DNA of 59,366 nt from Caldilineaceae bacterium (GCA_020634815.1 JACKBA010000040.1:1-59366), one strand, 5' to 3'; counted from the first letter of the stretch, positions 41,908 to 52,510 are shown. Made by a program: numbers and translations. Notes: generated from the sequence alone by a model not told the origin.

Positions 41908-42351
41908 TAGAGTCTCCTTTTTACGTATGAGTGCTCCGCCTGAATGCATCGTCGCCGGTCGTGGAGATGCGCGCAGCTGGAGCGAAGGTAAGGAACTGGT
42001 TATGGCGTTCGGGCTGATTTTGATGGTGAGCGACAAGCGCCGGATTTAGGCCATTATCATACCACAGCGCGGCGCAAAGCCCGCGCCGACGCGGACCATC
42101 GGCGTACGATCGCTATTTGGCCAAATCTGATGGACGCGCGCCGCCGGCAGCGCGAGTCGCTGCCGCACCGGTGCGGGTCTTGAACTCAAACAAATCGCTA
42201 ATGAAAACCCAATGACATGCTGACATGGATTCGGTACACTGTGTTTGTCATTATGGCAGCAACGAATCGTCAGGCCTTGATGGAGGTCGACGTAGCGAAT
42301 AGCTGCAAATCGAGCAAATGACCCGAAAACTACTGGGAGGCATAACAAATC
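41908..42351. other. Intergenic region between NYN gene and dnaK
   Basis: This 444-bp divergent promoter region shows no convincing gene. No CIRCE element (TTAGCACTC-N9-GAGTGCTAA) is present. The only symmetry I see is a 7-bp inverted repeat, AATGACA (42211-42217) and TGTCATT (42246-42252), about 100 bp before dnaK. A GGGAGG ribosome site precedes the dnaK ATG. Confidence 0.6.
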
Positions 42352-44265
42352 ATGGGAAAGATTATCGGTATTGACCTGGGCACCACCAACAGCGTCGTGG
42401 CCGTCATGGAAGGTGGCGACCCGACGGTGATCGCCAACGCCGAAGGCAACCGCACGACACCCTCCGTGGTGGCGTTCAACAAGAACGGCGAGCGCCTGGT
42501 CGGCATTACGGCCAAGCGCCAGGCAGTGGTGAATCCGGAGAATACGGTTTATTCGGTCAAGCGGTTGATGGGCCGGCGCTATGACGACCCGGAGACGCAG
42601 AAGGCACGCAAGATGGTGTCGTACACCATCGCCGACGGGCCGAACGGCGACGCGCGCGTCAACATCCCGATCAAGAGCAAGGTCTACACGCCGCAGGAAA
42701 TCAGCGCGATGGTGCTGGCCAAGCTCAAGCGGGACGCCGAGAACTACCTGGGCGAAGAAGTGAAGCAGGCGGTCATCACGGTGCCGGCCTACTTCAACGA
42801 CAGCCAGCGCCAGGCGACCAAGGACGCCGGCCAGATTGCGGGCCTTGAAGTGCTGCGCATCATCAACGAACCGACGGCGGCGGCTGTGGCCTATGGCCTG
42901 GACAAGAAGAGCGACGAGACGATCCTGGTCTTTGACCTGGGCGGCGGCACCTTCGACGTCTCCGTGCTCGAGGTGGGTGACGGCGTCATCGAGGTGAAGT
43001 CCACCAACGGCGACACCCTGCTGGGTGGCGACGACTGGGACGAGCGCATCGTGCACTGGCTCATCGACGAGTTCAAGAAGGAACAGGGCGTCGACCTGAG
43101 CGGCGACCGCCAGGCGCTCCAGCGTCTGCGCGAGGCGGCGGAAAAGGCCAAGATCGAGCTATCCACCGTTACGCAGACGGAGATCAACCTGCCCTTCATC
43201 ACGGCCGACAGCACCGGGCCCAAGCACCTGGTGGTGACGCTCAGCCGCTCGAAGTTCGAGCAGTTGACGGCCGACTTGCTGGAGCGCTGCAAGCAGCCCT
43301 TCTTCAATGCGCTGAAGGATGCCGGGCTCTCCGCCAGGGACCTCCACGAGGTCGTCATGGTCGGCGGTTCGACCCGCATGCCCATGGTGCAGGAACTGGT
43401 CCGCCAGTTGACGGGCAAGGAACCACACAAGGGCGTGAATCCGGACGAGGTCGTTGCAGTGGGCGCGTCGGTGCAGGCCGGCGTGTTGGGCGGCGAGGTC
43501 AGCGACCTGCTGCTCCTCGACGTGACGCCGCTGAGCCTGGGCCTGGAGACGCTGGGCAGCGTGATGACGGTGCTCATCCCGCGCAACACGACGATCCCGA
43601 CCAAGAAGACGGAGATCTTCAGCACGGCGGCCGACAGCCAGACGGCGGTGGACATCCACATCTTGCAGGGCGAGCGGCCCATGGCCAGCGGCAACAAGAC
43701 GCTGGGCAACTTCCGCCTGGATGGGATTCCGGCCGCGCCGCGCGGCGTGCCGCAGATCGAAGTGACCTTTGATATCGACGCCAACGGCATTCTGCACGTG
43801 ACGGCGAAGGACAAGGCCACGAACAAGGAGCAGAGCGTCAAGATCACGGCGTCGACGAACCTGGCCAACGACGAGGTCGAGCGCCTGGTGCGCGAGGCGA
43901 AGCAGCACGAGGCGGAGGACAAGCAGCAGCGTGAAGTCGCCGAAGCTCGCAACACGGCGGACAACCTGGTCTATGTGACCGAGAAGACGCTCAAGGATCT
44001 GGGCGACAAGGTGCCGACGAATGACCGTGCCACGGTGGAGAACCTGGTCGAGGAACTGAAGCAGGTCAAGGACACGAGCGATCTCGCCCGCATCCGCAGC
44101 CTGACCGAGCAGTTGCAGCAGGCCACCAATGCCCTGGCACAGCAGATATACTCGCAGAGCGGCGAGAACGGCGCCGGACCGGCCGACGGTCCTGGCGGCC
44201 CCGGTGCAACCGGCGGCGCCGGCAGCGACGACGATGTCGTCGAAGGCGAGTACCGCACGGTCTAG
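42352..44265 (+). CDS. dnaK: Molecular chaperone DnaK (Hsp70)
   Basis: This 637-residue protein has all Hsp70 signatures: IGIDLGTTNSVVAVMEGG, VFDLGGGTFDVSVL and VVMVGGSTRMPMVQ. The substrate-binding domain begins at LLLDVTPLSLGLETLG, and a Gly/Ala/Pro-rich tail ends DDDVVEGEYRTV. It refolds proteins in the cytosol with GrpE and DnaJ, encoded immediately downstream. Length and order are normal. Confidence 0.98.
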   Translation: MGKIIGIDLGTTNSVVAVMEGGDPTVIANAEGNRTTPSVVAFNKNGERLVGITAKRQAVVNPENTVYSVKRLMGRRYDDPETQKARKMVSYTIADGPNGDARVNIPIKSKVYTPQEISAMVLAKLKRDAENYLGEEVKQAVITVPAYFNDSQRQATKDAGQIAGLEVLRIINEPTAAAVAYGLDKKSDETILVFDLGGGTFDVSVLEVGDGVIEVKSTNGDTLLGGDDWDERIVHWLIDEFKKEQGVDLSGDRQALQRLREAAEKAKIELSTVTQTEINLPFITADSTGPKHLVVTLSRSKFEQLTADLLERCKQPFFNALKDAGLSARDLHEVVMVGGSTRMPMVQELVRQLTGKEPHKGVNPDEVVAVGASVQAGVLGGEVSDLLLLDVTPLSLGLETLGSVMTVLIPRNTTIPTKKTEIFSTAADSQTAVDIHILQGERPMASGNKTLGNFRLDGIPAAPRGVPQIEVTFDIDANGILHVTAKDKATNKEQSVKITASTNLANDEVERLVREAKQHEAEDKQQREVAEARNTADNLVYVTEKTLKDLGDKVPTNDRATVENLVEELKQVKDTSDLARIRSLTEQLQQATNALAQQIYSQSGENGAGPADGPGGPGATGGAGSDDDVVEGEYRTV

Positions 44266-44370
44266 TCGTCGAGGTTGCTGGACGTTCCGACTGCGGAACG
44301 GCACTGAGTTATACATGAGTCAAGGCGGGCGGGGATATCACCTCGCCCGTCTTGCTAAGGATAAGAGATC

Positions 44371-45141
44371 ATGACATATCCATTTGACCCTTACGGCCGT
44401 TCGCGGCCGCGCACACGCCAGTCGCCGGCGCCGGGTACGGTCAGCCTGGCCGACTTTCAGAAGCTGCAAGAGATCGCCGAGGAGATCAGCCTCCGCCTGG
44501 ACAAGGCGCTGGCGGAGAACAAGCAGCTCCAGGGCGAGGTGGATCGCCTGGCGAAGGAAGTGCGTCACAAAACGCAGGAACTCGAGATCAAGAACGAGGC
44601 GCTCCGCACGCAGAGCGAGCACCAGAAACAGATCGAGACCGAGCTGGTCTTTGTCAAGGCGGCGCTGGAAGATGAGCGAGCCAAGGCAGCCGAAAATGAG
44701 GAAGAGGCAAGCTGGCAGGAGCGCTATCTGCGCCTTCAGGCCGAACTGGAGAACCTGCGCCGGCGTCTTGAGCAACGGGCTGCGGCCGAAAGCGCCGACA
44801 ACCGCCGCCGAATCCTGGCGGACATGCTGCCGCTGGCCGACCACCTGGATCTGGCCTTGCAGCACCGCCCGCAGATGGACGACGTTCAGGTCGCCAACTT
44901 CATCGGCAACATCGACGCCACCCGGCGCGCGTTCCTGGAAACACTGCGGCGCTATGGTGTCGAGCGCATCGAGCCGCAGAATGAAATGTTCGACCCCAAC
45001 CGCCACGAAGCGATCGGCCAGGCGCCATCGCCCGAAGTGCCGGCAGACCATGTGGCACAGGTCGTCCAGGCGGGCTACGCCGACGGCGAGCGAATTCTGC
45101 GCCCGGCGCGCGTGCTGGTCAGCACAGGCGCCGGCGAGTAG
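44371..45141 (+). CDS. grpE: Nucleotide exchange factor GrpE
   Basis: This 256-residue protein has a long N-terminal coiled coil (about 25-130, with LDKALAENKQLQGEVDRLAKE) and the GrpE core: RYLRLQAELENLRRRLEQR, ILADMLPLADHLDLAL and FDPNRHEAIGQAPSPEVPAD. The extended coiled coil makes it longer than the E. coli protein (197). It catalyses ADP release from DnaK. It lies between dnaK and dnaJ with spacing consistent with one operon. Confidence 0.93.
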   Translation: MTYPFDPYGRSRPRTRQSPAPGTVSLADFQKLQEIAEEISLRLDKALAENKQLQGEVDRLAKEVRHKTQELEIKNEALRTQSEHQKQIETELVFVKAALEDERAKAAENEEEASWQERYLRLQAELENLRRRLEQRAAAESADNRRRILADMLPLADHLDLALQHRPQMDDVQVANFIGNIDATRRAFLETLRRYGVERIEPQNEMFDPNRHEAIGQAPSPEVPADHVAQVVQAGYADGERILRPARVLVSTGAGE

Positions 45142-45209
45142 TGGGGAAATCGTTGGCTTGAAAGCAAAACGGTTGCTGGCAGGAGCCCAGCAGCATACGG
45201 GAGTTGCGT

Positions 45210-46181
45210 ATGGAATATAAGGACTATTACCAGACCCTCGGTGTGTCACGCACCGCGGATGTAAAAGATATCAAAAAGGCTTATCGCAAGCTGGCCCAAC
45301 AATATCATCCGGACAAGAACCCGGGCGACAAGTCGGCAGAACAGCGCTTCAAAGAGATCAACGAGGCCTATGCCGTGCTCTCCGATGCCGACAAGCGCTC
45401 CAAGTACGATCGCTTTGGCGCGCAGTGGGAGCAGTACGAGCGCGCCGGCGGCCGTCCCGAGGACTTCGACTGGGGCCGGTGGGGCGGCGCTGCGCCAGGC
45501 GGTGCACCGGGCGGCGGCTACACACGCACCGTCTCGCCCGAGGAATTCGAGCAGATGTTCGGCGGCAGCGGCTTCTCCAGCTTCTTCGAGACGCTCTTCG
45601 GCGGACGCGGCGGTGCGCGCCCAGGTACAGGCCGTCGAAGCCCGGGTTACGGCTTTGACCAGGGCGGCTTTGATGGGATGAACATCCCGCAGCCGGCGAC
45701 AGAGGCCACCGCGCAGGTGACGCTCGATGAAGCCTTCCACGGCACGACGCGCTTGCTGGAGCGCAGCGACGGCACGCGGCTGGAGGTGAACATCCCACGC
45801 GGCGTGCAGACGGGATCCAAGGTGCGCATGCGCGGTGCGACGGGACAGGGCGACATCGTGATCAATGTCGATGTGCTGCCCGACGCGCACTATACACGTG
45901 AAGGCGACAACCTGCGCATCGCTGTGCCGGTCGATCTCTACACGGCCGTGCTGGGCGGCGAAACGGAAGTCAAGGCGCCGGACAAGACGGTAGCATTGCG
46001 CATACCTGCCGGCACGCAGAACGGCAAGGTCTTCCGCCTGCGCGGGCTGGGCATGCCGCATCTGAAGAAGCCCGAGCACCGCGGCGATCTGTTGGCCGTG
46101 GTCGAGGTCAAACTGCCCGCCCATCTCAGCGATCGGGAGAGACAGTTGTTCGAGGAGTTGCGCCAGATTCACGCCCGCTGA
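45210..46181 (+). CDS. dnaJ: DnaJ-family co-chaperone, type II (CbpA-like)
   Basis: This protein of about 323 residues has an N-terminal J domain (DYYQTLGVSRTADVKDIKKAYR, HPDKNPGD), then a Gly/Phe-rich region (GGSGFSSFFETLFGG). The C-terminal substrate-binding domain (TLDEAFHGTTRLLE, LEVNIPRGVQTGSKVRM, LLAVVEVKLPAHLS) follows. The zinc-finger CxxCxGxG repeats of type I DnaJ are absent. ATG 45210 has GGGAG 6 nt upstream and is preferred to the TTG at 45204. It stimulates the DnaK ATPase. Confidence 0.93.
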   Translation: MEYKDYYQTLGVSRTADVKDIKKAYRKLAQQYHPDKNPGDKSAEQRFKEINEAYAVLSDADKRSKYDRFGAQWEQYERAGGRPEDFDWGRWGGAAPGGAPGGGYTRTVSPEEFEQMFGGSGFSSFFETLFGGRGGARPGTGRRSPGYGFDQGGFDGMNIPQPATEATAQVTLDEAFHGTTRLLERSDGTRLEVNIPRGVQTGSKVRMRGATGQGDIVINVDVLPDAHYTREGDNLRIAVPVDLYTAVLGGETEVKAPDKTVALRIPAGTQNGKVFRLRGLGMPHLKKPEHRGDLLAVVEVKLPAHLSDRERQLFEELRQIHAR

Positions 46182-46184
46182 GCC

Positions 46185-46574
46185 ATGCGCACGACGCTGC
46201 AAAGATGGGCGCAGCAGATGAAAACGCAGTTGAGCGCCCTCTATCTGGCCTATCAAGACCCGCGCACGCCCTGGTATGCGCGGGTCTTTGCATTGGCCGT
46301 GGTCGCCTATGCCTTCAGCCCCATCGACCTCATCCCCGACATGATCCCACTGCTCGGCTACCTCGACGACGTGATTCTGCTGCCGGTAGGAATCTATATT
46401 GCCCTTCGCCTCATCCCGGCGCCAGTCATGGCCGAGGCGCGGCTCCGCGCCGCAACCTCTGGCCAACGGACGCCGGTGTCGAGCGTTGCGGCAGTCGCCG
46501 TCATCGCGACCTGGCTGCTGGCGCTGCTCCTGGTCGCAACCTGGCTCTGGCGTCGCTTTCTGGCGCCCACATGA
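46185..46574 (+). CDS. DUF1232 (YkvA-like) membrane protein
   Basis: This 129-residue protein contains the DUF1232 motif FALAVVAYAFSPIDLIPDMIP followed by LGYLDDVILLPVGIYIALRLIP and a second hydrophobic segment near the C-terminus (VAVIATWLLALLLVATWLW). It starts 3 bp after dnaJ, so it is co-transcribed with the chaperone operon. The family's function is unknown. Confidence 0.85.
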   Translation: MRTTLQRWAQQMKTQLSALYLAYQDPRTPWYARVFALAVVAYAFSPIDLIPDMIPLLGYLDDVILLPVGIYIALRLIPAPVMAEARLRAATSGQRTPVSSVAAVAVIATWLLALLLVATWLWRRFLAPT

Positions 46575-46732
46575 CCCCACAACCCTCGCCAATCCTTCCG
46601 CGCAACCGCTGCGTATCTTTTCCACGCGCCGGGCGTCTGGAACTACGTACGAATCTATAGCGTAATTTATTGGACGGCTACACGGCGCCTGGATTTCGCA
46701 ACAGAATTCGTTTGATGTCAGCAAATTGCAAG

Positions 46733-46762
46733 TTAGCGATCATCCGATAATGGGGCTATAAT
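46733..46762 (+). promoter_or_regulatory. Candidate promoter of the beta-helix protein gene
   Basis: TATAAT (46757-46762), preceded by GGGGC, has TTAGCG (46733-46738) at an 18-bp spacing in an AT-richer patch. The rest of the 386-bp gap (46575-46960) shows no convincing gene. Confidence 0.5.
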
Positions 46763-46960
46763 CATATGTCTTCGCAAGGCCTACATCGCTTTGGCCCCTA
46801 CACGACAGCCAACGGTCACCTCGCACCCACGAATCGCCGCCATCGCGTGGCGAACACGCCGCAGAAACCACCATTGCAGGTGCGATTGTCGGGGTCACGA
46901 ATGTACCGGCGCGGTATGTTCGCATGGATGTTACCATTTGGGGGGAGGGAAATCCCCGCG

Positions 46961-49900
46961 ATGTCGAGATACCCACACGCACGCGCTGTGCCTGCTTTCA
47001 TTGCCATCCTCCTTGCGCTCATGGGTGGCATGTTCGCGTACAGCCGGGCACAAGCACAGGACAGCACCGTCACGGTCAGCCCTGCTGCGCTCAACGGATG
47101 GGAAGTAGCCGCCCCGACAGCGGGTAGCACGGTAGCGTTTGTCACCGGCCCGGGGAAACCACCGCTCGGGACCGGCTCGGTCTATGTGACGACCAACTCC
47201 GCCGGAACCTTCATGCTGGGCACGCGTGACTATGCCGGCACCCGCCTCAGTCAGATCACGCGCCTGAGCTACTACACCTATCGCAGCCCCGACGATCCCG
47301 ACAATCGGCCGATCGTGACGCTGCAATTCGACATCGACTTCGACAGCACCGACGGCAACACCCAGCCGCAGGGCCGTCTGGTTTTCGCGCCGAAGCGCAC
47401 CGGTACGCCCGACCCGATGGGCACCTGGCAGAAATGGGATGCGCTGGCCTGGGACGCGCTCTGGTATGCTACGGTCGCCCCAACCGACCATGACGACTGC
47501 ACCACGCGCGAGCCTTGCACGTGGTATTCCCTGCTCAAACACTTTCCCAACGCGGCGGTTCATCCAACCGGCGGCCAACTGCTCTTCTTCGCGAGCAACC
47601 CTGGCCTCTCAACTGTTCCCGCCAACGCCGATGCCCTGACCGTCGGCATCAGCCAACAGAACACTACCTACGATTTCGAGCCGGCATCCCTGTGCAAAGA
47701 AACGTGTTACGTCGACGGCGTCAATGGCAACGACGCGTTCAGCGGAAACTTGCCGGAGCGCGCGCTGCGCACCATTCAAGCGGCCGTGGACCGCGTGCAG
47801 TCCGGCGGCACGGTGATCGTGGCCGGCGCGGTCTACCCAGAGAGCGTGTACATCACCCAGCCCGTGACCCTGCGCGGCCCCAACGCCGACGTCTGTGCCA
47901 ATGATGTCAAAAATCCCGCGCTGCCTGCGACACAGCGGGCCGCCGAAGCCACCTTGGCCCCAGACGCCAGCCCGGCGCTGACCCTTGCGGCGGGCGTCGA
48001 CAACGTGACGATCGCCGGCTTCCGCTTTGGCGCGCCGGCGTCGGCCGGCATCGTCGCCGATGATGCGCCGGCGCCCGGCTTTGAGAGCATCCGCATCACC
48101 AACAATCTGTTCGACCAGGTGGCCGGGCCGGCGATCGACAGTAACCGGGCGGCGCGCACCTCGTGGGAAATTACATGCAACCGCATGCTGGCCGGGACTG
48201 GCGTTCAGCCGGCGCTCGTGGCGCTGGTCGCAGGCGAGACCCGCAGCCTGGCCGCAAGCGGCAACTACTTCGACGGCAGCGGCAGCTCGGATTCCACTGC
48301 GCTGCTGCTCGACAATGCGGTCGATACGACCGTCACCGCCAACGCGTTCGATGCCTTCACCGATGCCGCCATACGCGTGCGCAATGGCGGCACAAATCTG
48401 CTCATCGAGAACAATACGCTGCGCGATAACGTGTTGGGCGTCCACCTGCTGGCGACCGGCGCCACGCCGTTGGCGACCGTCTCCGTCCAGTACAACGGCT
48501 TTGACGACATGGGCCAGGCGGCCGTGCGCCTGGAGACACCGCCCGGAGAAGACACCGGCGCGGTCAGCGAGTTACTCATCTGCAACAACCACATGGTGCA
48601 AGATGCCGGCCGCATGGCGAACGGCTCCGCGCTAATCGACCTGCGCCTGGCGCCCCTGCCTGAGCAGTCTCACGGCCTGATCACCGTGCGCGAGAACACC
48701 GTCGAATTGAGCGGCGAAACGTCCGGGGGCGCCGTTCACGCCATCCGTGCGGCCGGGGCGCTCGGCACACTCGCCATCAAGGGCAACCTGCTGAACGGCG
48801 GCAATGTGGGCGGCGCCGGCGATGCCGGGCAGCCGGCATCGAGCGCCATCTATCTGCAGAGCCAGGATGCCGTCGACGGGGCGATCCCCGGCAATGCCAT
48901 CATCACGATCACGCTCAATCGCCTCGGAGGTTTCGAGAACGGTATCGCCGTCTTTGACCCGGTGGCAGGCGTCGATGGCGGTCTCGCCGCCGCTGCCCAG
49001 GTGACCGCAGCCGGCAACGCGATTGCCGGCAACGCGCAGTTTGGTGCGCGCACGGGCGCGGGCGCGCCGCTGCGTGCACCAGGCAACTGGTGGGGCGACG
49101 CCTCGGGTCCTGGCGAGATTGGCCCCGGCGCCGGCGATCGGATCACCGAGAATGTGGACTATTGCCCGTGGCTCGATGCCCTGCCGCCCGACGGGCAGGC
49201 CGTCGGTCCGGTTCAAAACGTCGACACCGGCAGCTATTTCTGTGCGATCAACGAGGCCGTGAATGCCGCCGAAACGCTCGACGGGCACACGGTTCGCGCC
49301 GCGCCGGGACTCTACGTCGAACAGGTCGCGATCACGAAATCGGTGACGGTCACGGGCAGCGGAGCGGGGCAGAGCATCGTGCAGGCGCCGGCGACGCTGC
49401 CACCGGCCGCCAGCGTCGACTCCGCCATCGTGACGGTTGCCGGCGCCGAGGTCGCAGCCGAGATCACCGGCTTCACGATTGCCGGACCCGGGCCGGCCGG
49501 CGTCTGCGGCAGCATTCGCGCCGGCATCTTCGTGCACAGCGGCGCCGGCGCATCCATTCACGACAACGAGATCGTCGACATCCGCGATGAACCGATGACC
49601 GGCTGCCAGCAGGGCATCGCCATCGTCGTCGGCAGTGCGGCGCTGCAAACGACCGGTGCGGCGGAAATCTACGACAACGTGCTGACCGGCTATCAGAAGG
49701 GCGCCATCGCGGTCAGCGGCGCCGGCTCTACCGCCACGATCCGCGCAAATCAAATCACAGGCGCCGGGCCGACGACGCTCCTGGTCCAAAATGGGATCCA
49801 GGTGGCGAGCGGCGCAACGGCCACGATTACCGGCAACCGGGTGGCCGGCCATTCCTTCACGCCATTCAGCCTCGTCTCGACAGGCATCCTGCTCTTCAAA

Positions 49901-52243
49901 GCTGATGCCGACACCGCAGGCAACACGCTCGAAGAGAACCAGGTCGGTCTCTATCTGGTCGACAGTTCGGGCAGCCATGATGCCAACTCCGTGCGCGCAA
50001 CGGCTGAAGGCACGCGCTCGCCCATCTACTGGGGTATCATCGTCGACGCACCGCCGCCCGACCGCATTCCGCAGCCCGGCGACTTCGCCGTTAAGCGTGC
50101 GGCTGCGCTTCAGCTCGCCACGGTCAGTGACGTACGCGGCGTCCAGACGGTCACCGTCACCAACAATGAGATAGAGAGCGACAACAGTGCGGGCGGTGTC
50201 GGCCTGCAGGCCGATGGCGGCTACGGCGTGCTGGACATCGATCTCACGGCGACGAACAACTTCGTGCGCAACTGGCAGCGCGGCATCTACGTGGTGCAAT
50301 GCAGCAGCAATTGTAGCGGTGCCGGCTACACCGCAGCCATCTTCCGCCACAACAGCATCACGGGCAACGAAAGCGGCTTCAACAACGGCAACGCCATCGG
50401 TCTCGGCGTGGAGGCCAACGAGAATTGGTGGGGCAGCGATACGGGACCGGCGGCGCCCGACAATCCCGGCGGTGCGGGCGACGCGCTGAGCGGCGATGCC
50501 GTGTACAGCCCGTGGCTCTGCGCGGGGACCGATAGCGACCCGGCGCCGGGCTTCCAGCCGGATGCGGCTTCCCTGTGCGGGCTGGCGGCACGGTTGATCT
50601 TCGATGAACAGCCGGCAGATGCCATCGAGAACGTCACCCTCTCGCCGCAGCCGGCCGTGCGCGCCGTCGACGCAGCGGGCAACCCGGCGCCCGGCTTTGT
50701 CGGGCCGGTCACGTTGGCAATCGCGCCGGCGGGCACGGCCAGCCTGGCCGGCCAGACCACGGTCATGGCGGCGCGAGGCACGGCAGTCTTCGGCGACGTG
50801 GCTTTCACCGACATCGCGGGCGGTGTCGCGTTGCTCGCCAGCAGCCCAGGGCTGCCGCCACTCTCCGGCGTGCCGCTTGACGTTGTGCCGCAGACCGCCG
50901 AACTCACCGTGCGTGTCGTGGTCGACGGCATGGCGCCCGGCGACGGCTGGAGCGTCACAGGCGCATGGGGTACGGCTGAGATTGATGCCGGCGGCGGCGA
51001 GGTGCTCTTTGCCGACGTGCGCGCCAATCGGCCGCAGGGCGTGGCCGTTGCGGCAAAGAGCGGCTACACGGCGCGGGTCGAATGCAGCGACGGCAGCCGC
51101 GGCGATACAGCGGTCACCCTCAGCCTCGGTTATCAGACATCGACGCTGTGCACCTTCACCATGACCGCGCAGCCTGCATCTGTGACGGTGCGCAAGCAGG
51201 TCAGCGGACAGGCGCCGACATCGACGTGGCGCTTTGCCGGCGACCTGGGCGATTTCGAACTGCCGGCCGGCGGCGGCGATCTACGCTTTGCCCCGGCTGC
51301 GGGCGTGGTGCAGATCGCCGAGGAACCGAAGCCCGGCTATGACACGGCGGTGGCGTGCAGCAACGGCGCCGCCGGCGCGCAGTCGGCGCTGCTGGCGCTG
51401 GCGCCCGGCGAGAACGTTTCCTGCACCTTCGCCGCCACTGAGCAGCCTTCGGGCGCCAGCCTGCGCAAGACCGTGGGGCTGGCGCCCGGCGAGTGCGCCA
51501 CGTCAAGCGTGATCGCCGTACCGGCCGGCACGACCGTCTATTATTGTTATACGGTCACGAACAGCGGCGACGCACCGCTGGCGACGCACGCGTTGAGCGA
51601 CAGCAAGTTCGGCGACATCATCCCGGCGTTGGCGCATCCGCTGGCACCCGGCGAGTCCCTGTCGACGGTAGACCTCGGCTACGTGATCAGCGACACGGCG
51701 CAGGCGACGGCCGAGACGAGCGCCATCTGGACGGCAACGGCGCCCGAGGGTGCGCAGGCACAGGATAGCGCAGCCGCCGCCGTGAACGTGTTGCGCCCCG
51801 CCATCGACGCATCGCTGACGTTGCTCGACGACAAGGGCCACTGCACCACAGATCCTGTCGTCAATGTCGATGAGGGAAGCACGCTGCCGTTCTGCCTCAC
51901 TATCCGAAATACCGGCGAGGTTGCCTTGAATCGCCATCTCGTTTTGATCGACGAGCTGAACTTGGCCACCATCCTCGACCGCGTCATCGAGCCGGGTGTG
52001 ACGGAGCACTTCCTGGCAAGCGAGATTGCGGGGCTCGGGTCGATCACCGCCACGGCCACGACCACATACACGGCTAGCATCACATCCACCAACGCACCGG
52101 CCGTCGCCAACCGGCACAACGTCGTCTATCCGGCGCCGGAACTCTTCGTTGCCGTGGATCGTGCGGCGTTGGCCGTTTGGGTAGAACCAATTGTGGGAGC
52201 AGGACAAGAGAATCGGATATTTTTGCCGTCCGTCGTACGCTAA
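46961..52243 (+). CDS. Giant secreted parallel beta-helix surface protein
   Basis: This protein of about 1760 residues has a signal peptide (AVPAFIAILLALMGGMFAYS...AQAQ). After a beta-rich N-terminal domain come two right-handed beta-helix (NosD/PbH1) regions: YVDGVNGNDAFSGNLPERAL, VTITNNEI-like and IENNTLRDNVLGVHLLA repeats, each closing with NWWG motifs (APGNWWGDASGPG, ANENWWGSDTGPA). The C-terminal third holds SpaA/DUF11-like beta domains (TVRKQVSGQAPTSTWRFAGDL). The very end is ENRIFLPSVVR, a motif shared with other secreted proteins here. ATG 46961 (MSRYPHARAV) follows GGGGGGAGGGA; earlier in-frame ATGs exist. It is probably a cell-surface or matrix protein; ligand unknown. Confidence 0.88.
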   Translation: MSRYPHARAVPAFIAILLALMGGMFAYSRAQAQDSTVTVSPAALNGWEVAAPTAGSTVAFVTGPGKPPLGTGSVYVTTNSAGTFMLGTRDYAGTRLSQITRLSYYTYRSPDDPDNRPIVTLQFDIDFDSTDGNTQPQGRLVFAPKRTGTPDPMGTWQKWDALAWDALWYATVAPTDHDDCTTREPCTWYSLLKHFPNAAVHPTGGQLLFFASNPGLSTVPANADALTVGISQQNTTYDFEPASLCKETCYVDGVNGNDAFSGNLPERALRTIQAAVDRVQSGGTVIVAGAVYPESVYITQPVTLRGPNADVCANDVKNPALPATQRAAEATLAPDASPALTLAAGVDNVTIAGFRFGAPASAGIVADDAPAPGFESIRITNNLFDQVAGPAIDSNRAARTSWEITCNRMLAGTGVQPALVALVAGETRSLAASGNYFDGSGSSDSTALLLDNAVDTTVTANAFDAFTDAAIRVRNGGTNLLIENNTLRDNVLGVHLLATGATPLATVSVQYNGFDDMGQAAVRLETPPGEDTGAVSELLICNNHMVQDAGRMANGSALIDLRLAPLPEQSHGLITVRENTVELSGETSGGAVHAIRAAGALGTLAIKGNLLNGGNVGGAGDAGQPASSAIYLQSQDAVDGAIPGNAIITITLNRLGGFENGIAVFDPVAGVDGGLAAAAQVTAAGNAIAGNAQFGARTGAGAPLRAPGNWWGDASGPGEIGPGAGDRITENVDYCPWLDALPPDGQAVGPVQNVDTGSYFCAINEAVNAAETLDGHTVRAAPGLYVEQVAITKSVTVTGSGAGQSIVQAPATLPPAASVDSAIVTVAGAEVAAEITGFTIAGPGPAGVCGSIRAGIFVHSGAGASIHDNEIVDIRDEPMTGCQQGIAIVVGSAALQTTGAAEIYDNVLTGYQKGAIAVSGAGSTATIRANQITGAGPTTLLVQNGIQVASGATATITGNRVAGHSFTPFSLVSTGILLFKADADTAGNTLEENQVGLYLVDSSGSHDANSVRATAEGTRSPIYWGIIVDAPPPDRIPQPGDFAVKRAAALQLATVSDVRGVQTVTVTNNEIESDNSAGGVGLQADGGYGVLDIDLTATNNFVRNWQRGIYVVQCSSNCSGAGYTAAIFRHNSITGNESGFNNGNAIGLGVEANENWWGSDTGPAAPDNPGGAGDALSGDAVYSPWLCAGTDSDPAPGFQPDAASLCGLAARLIFDEQPADAIENVTLSPQPAVRAVDAAGNPAPGFVGPVTLAIAPAGTASLAGQTTVMAARGTAVFGDVAFTDIAGGVALLASSPGLPPLSGVPLDVVPQTAELTVRVVVDGMAPGDGWSVTGAWGTAEIDAGGGEVLFADVRANRPQGVAVAAKSGYTARVECSDGSRGDTAVTLSLGYQTSTLCTFTMTAQPASVTVRKQVSGQAPTSTWRFAGDLGDFELPAGGGDLRFAPAAGVVQIAEEPKPGYDTAVACSNGAAGAQSALLALAPGENVSCTFAATEQPSGASLRKTVGLAPGECATSSVIAVPAGTTVYYCYTVTNSGDAPLATHALSDSKFGDIIPALAHPLAPGESLSTVDLGYVISDTAQATAETSAIWTATAPEGAQAQDSAAAAVNVLRPAIDASLTLLDDKGHCTTDPVVNVDEGSTLPFCLTIRNTGEVALNRHLVLIDELNLATILDRVIEPGVTEHFLASEIAGLGSITATATTTYTASITSTNAPAVANRHNVVYPAPELFVAVDRAALAVWVEPIVGAGQENRIFLPSVVR

Positions 52244-52263
52244 CCCTTCGTTTACCCTTCACC

Positions 52264-52295
52264 AGGCCCTTGGAGCAATCCAGGGGCCTTCTTTA
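52264..52295 (+). terminator. Intrinsic terminator after the beta-helix gene
   Basis: AGGCCCTTGG and CCAGGGGCCT (one G-T pair) flank a 6-nt loop and are followed by TCTTTATT. Confidence 0.8.
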
Positions 52296-52510
52296 TTGCG
52301 TTAATTGTATTTTTTCGTACCCTCCGGACGCTCTACTGTTCGTGTCGAGGCGCATTCCCGCGCAGTTGTTGCGATCCGCAACGACTTGTGGCCTGAACTG
52401 TGCTCGCCGCCCAACACCCAATCGGATCAACACGGACCGAACCGGTCCGCACGCCCGTCGCCTCCCGCAACCTGTACCTGGCGTGCAATCCTGGCGCAAC
52501 GGAGGTGCCT

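Noticed and set aside
48632..50350. 572-codon minus-strand frame inside the beta-helix gene
   Set aside because: Antisense shadow; the plus-strand frame shows signal peptide and beta-helix repeats.
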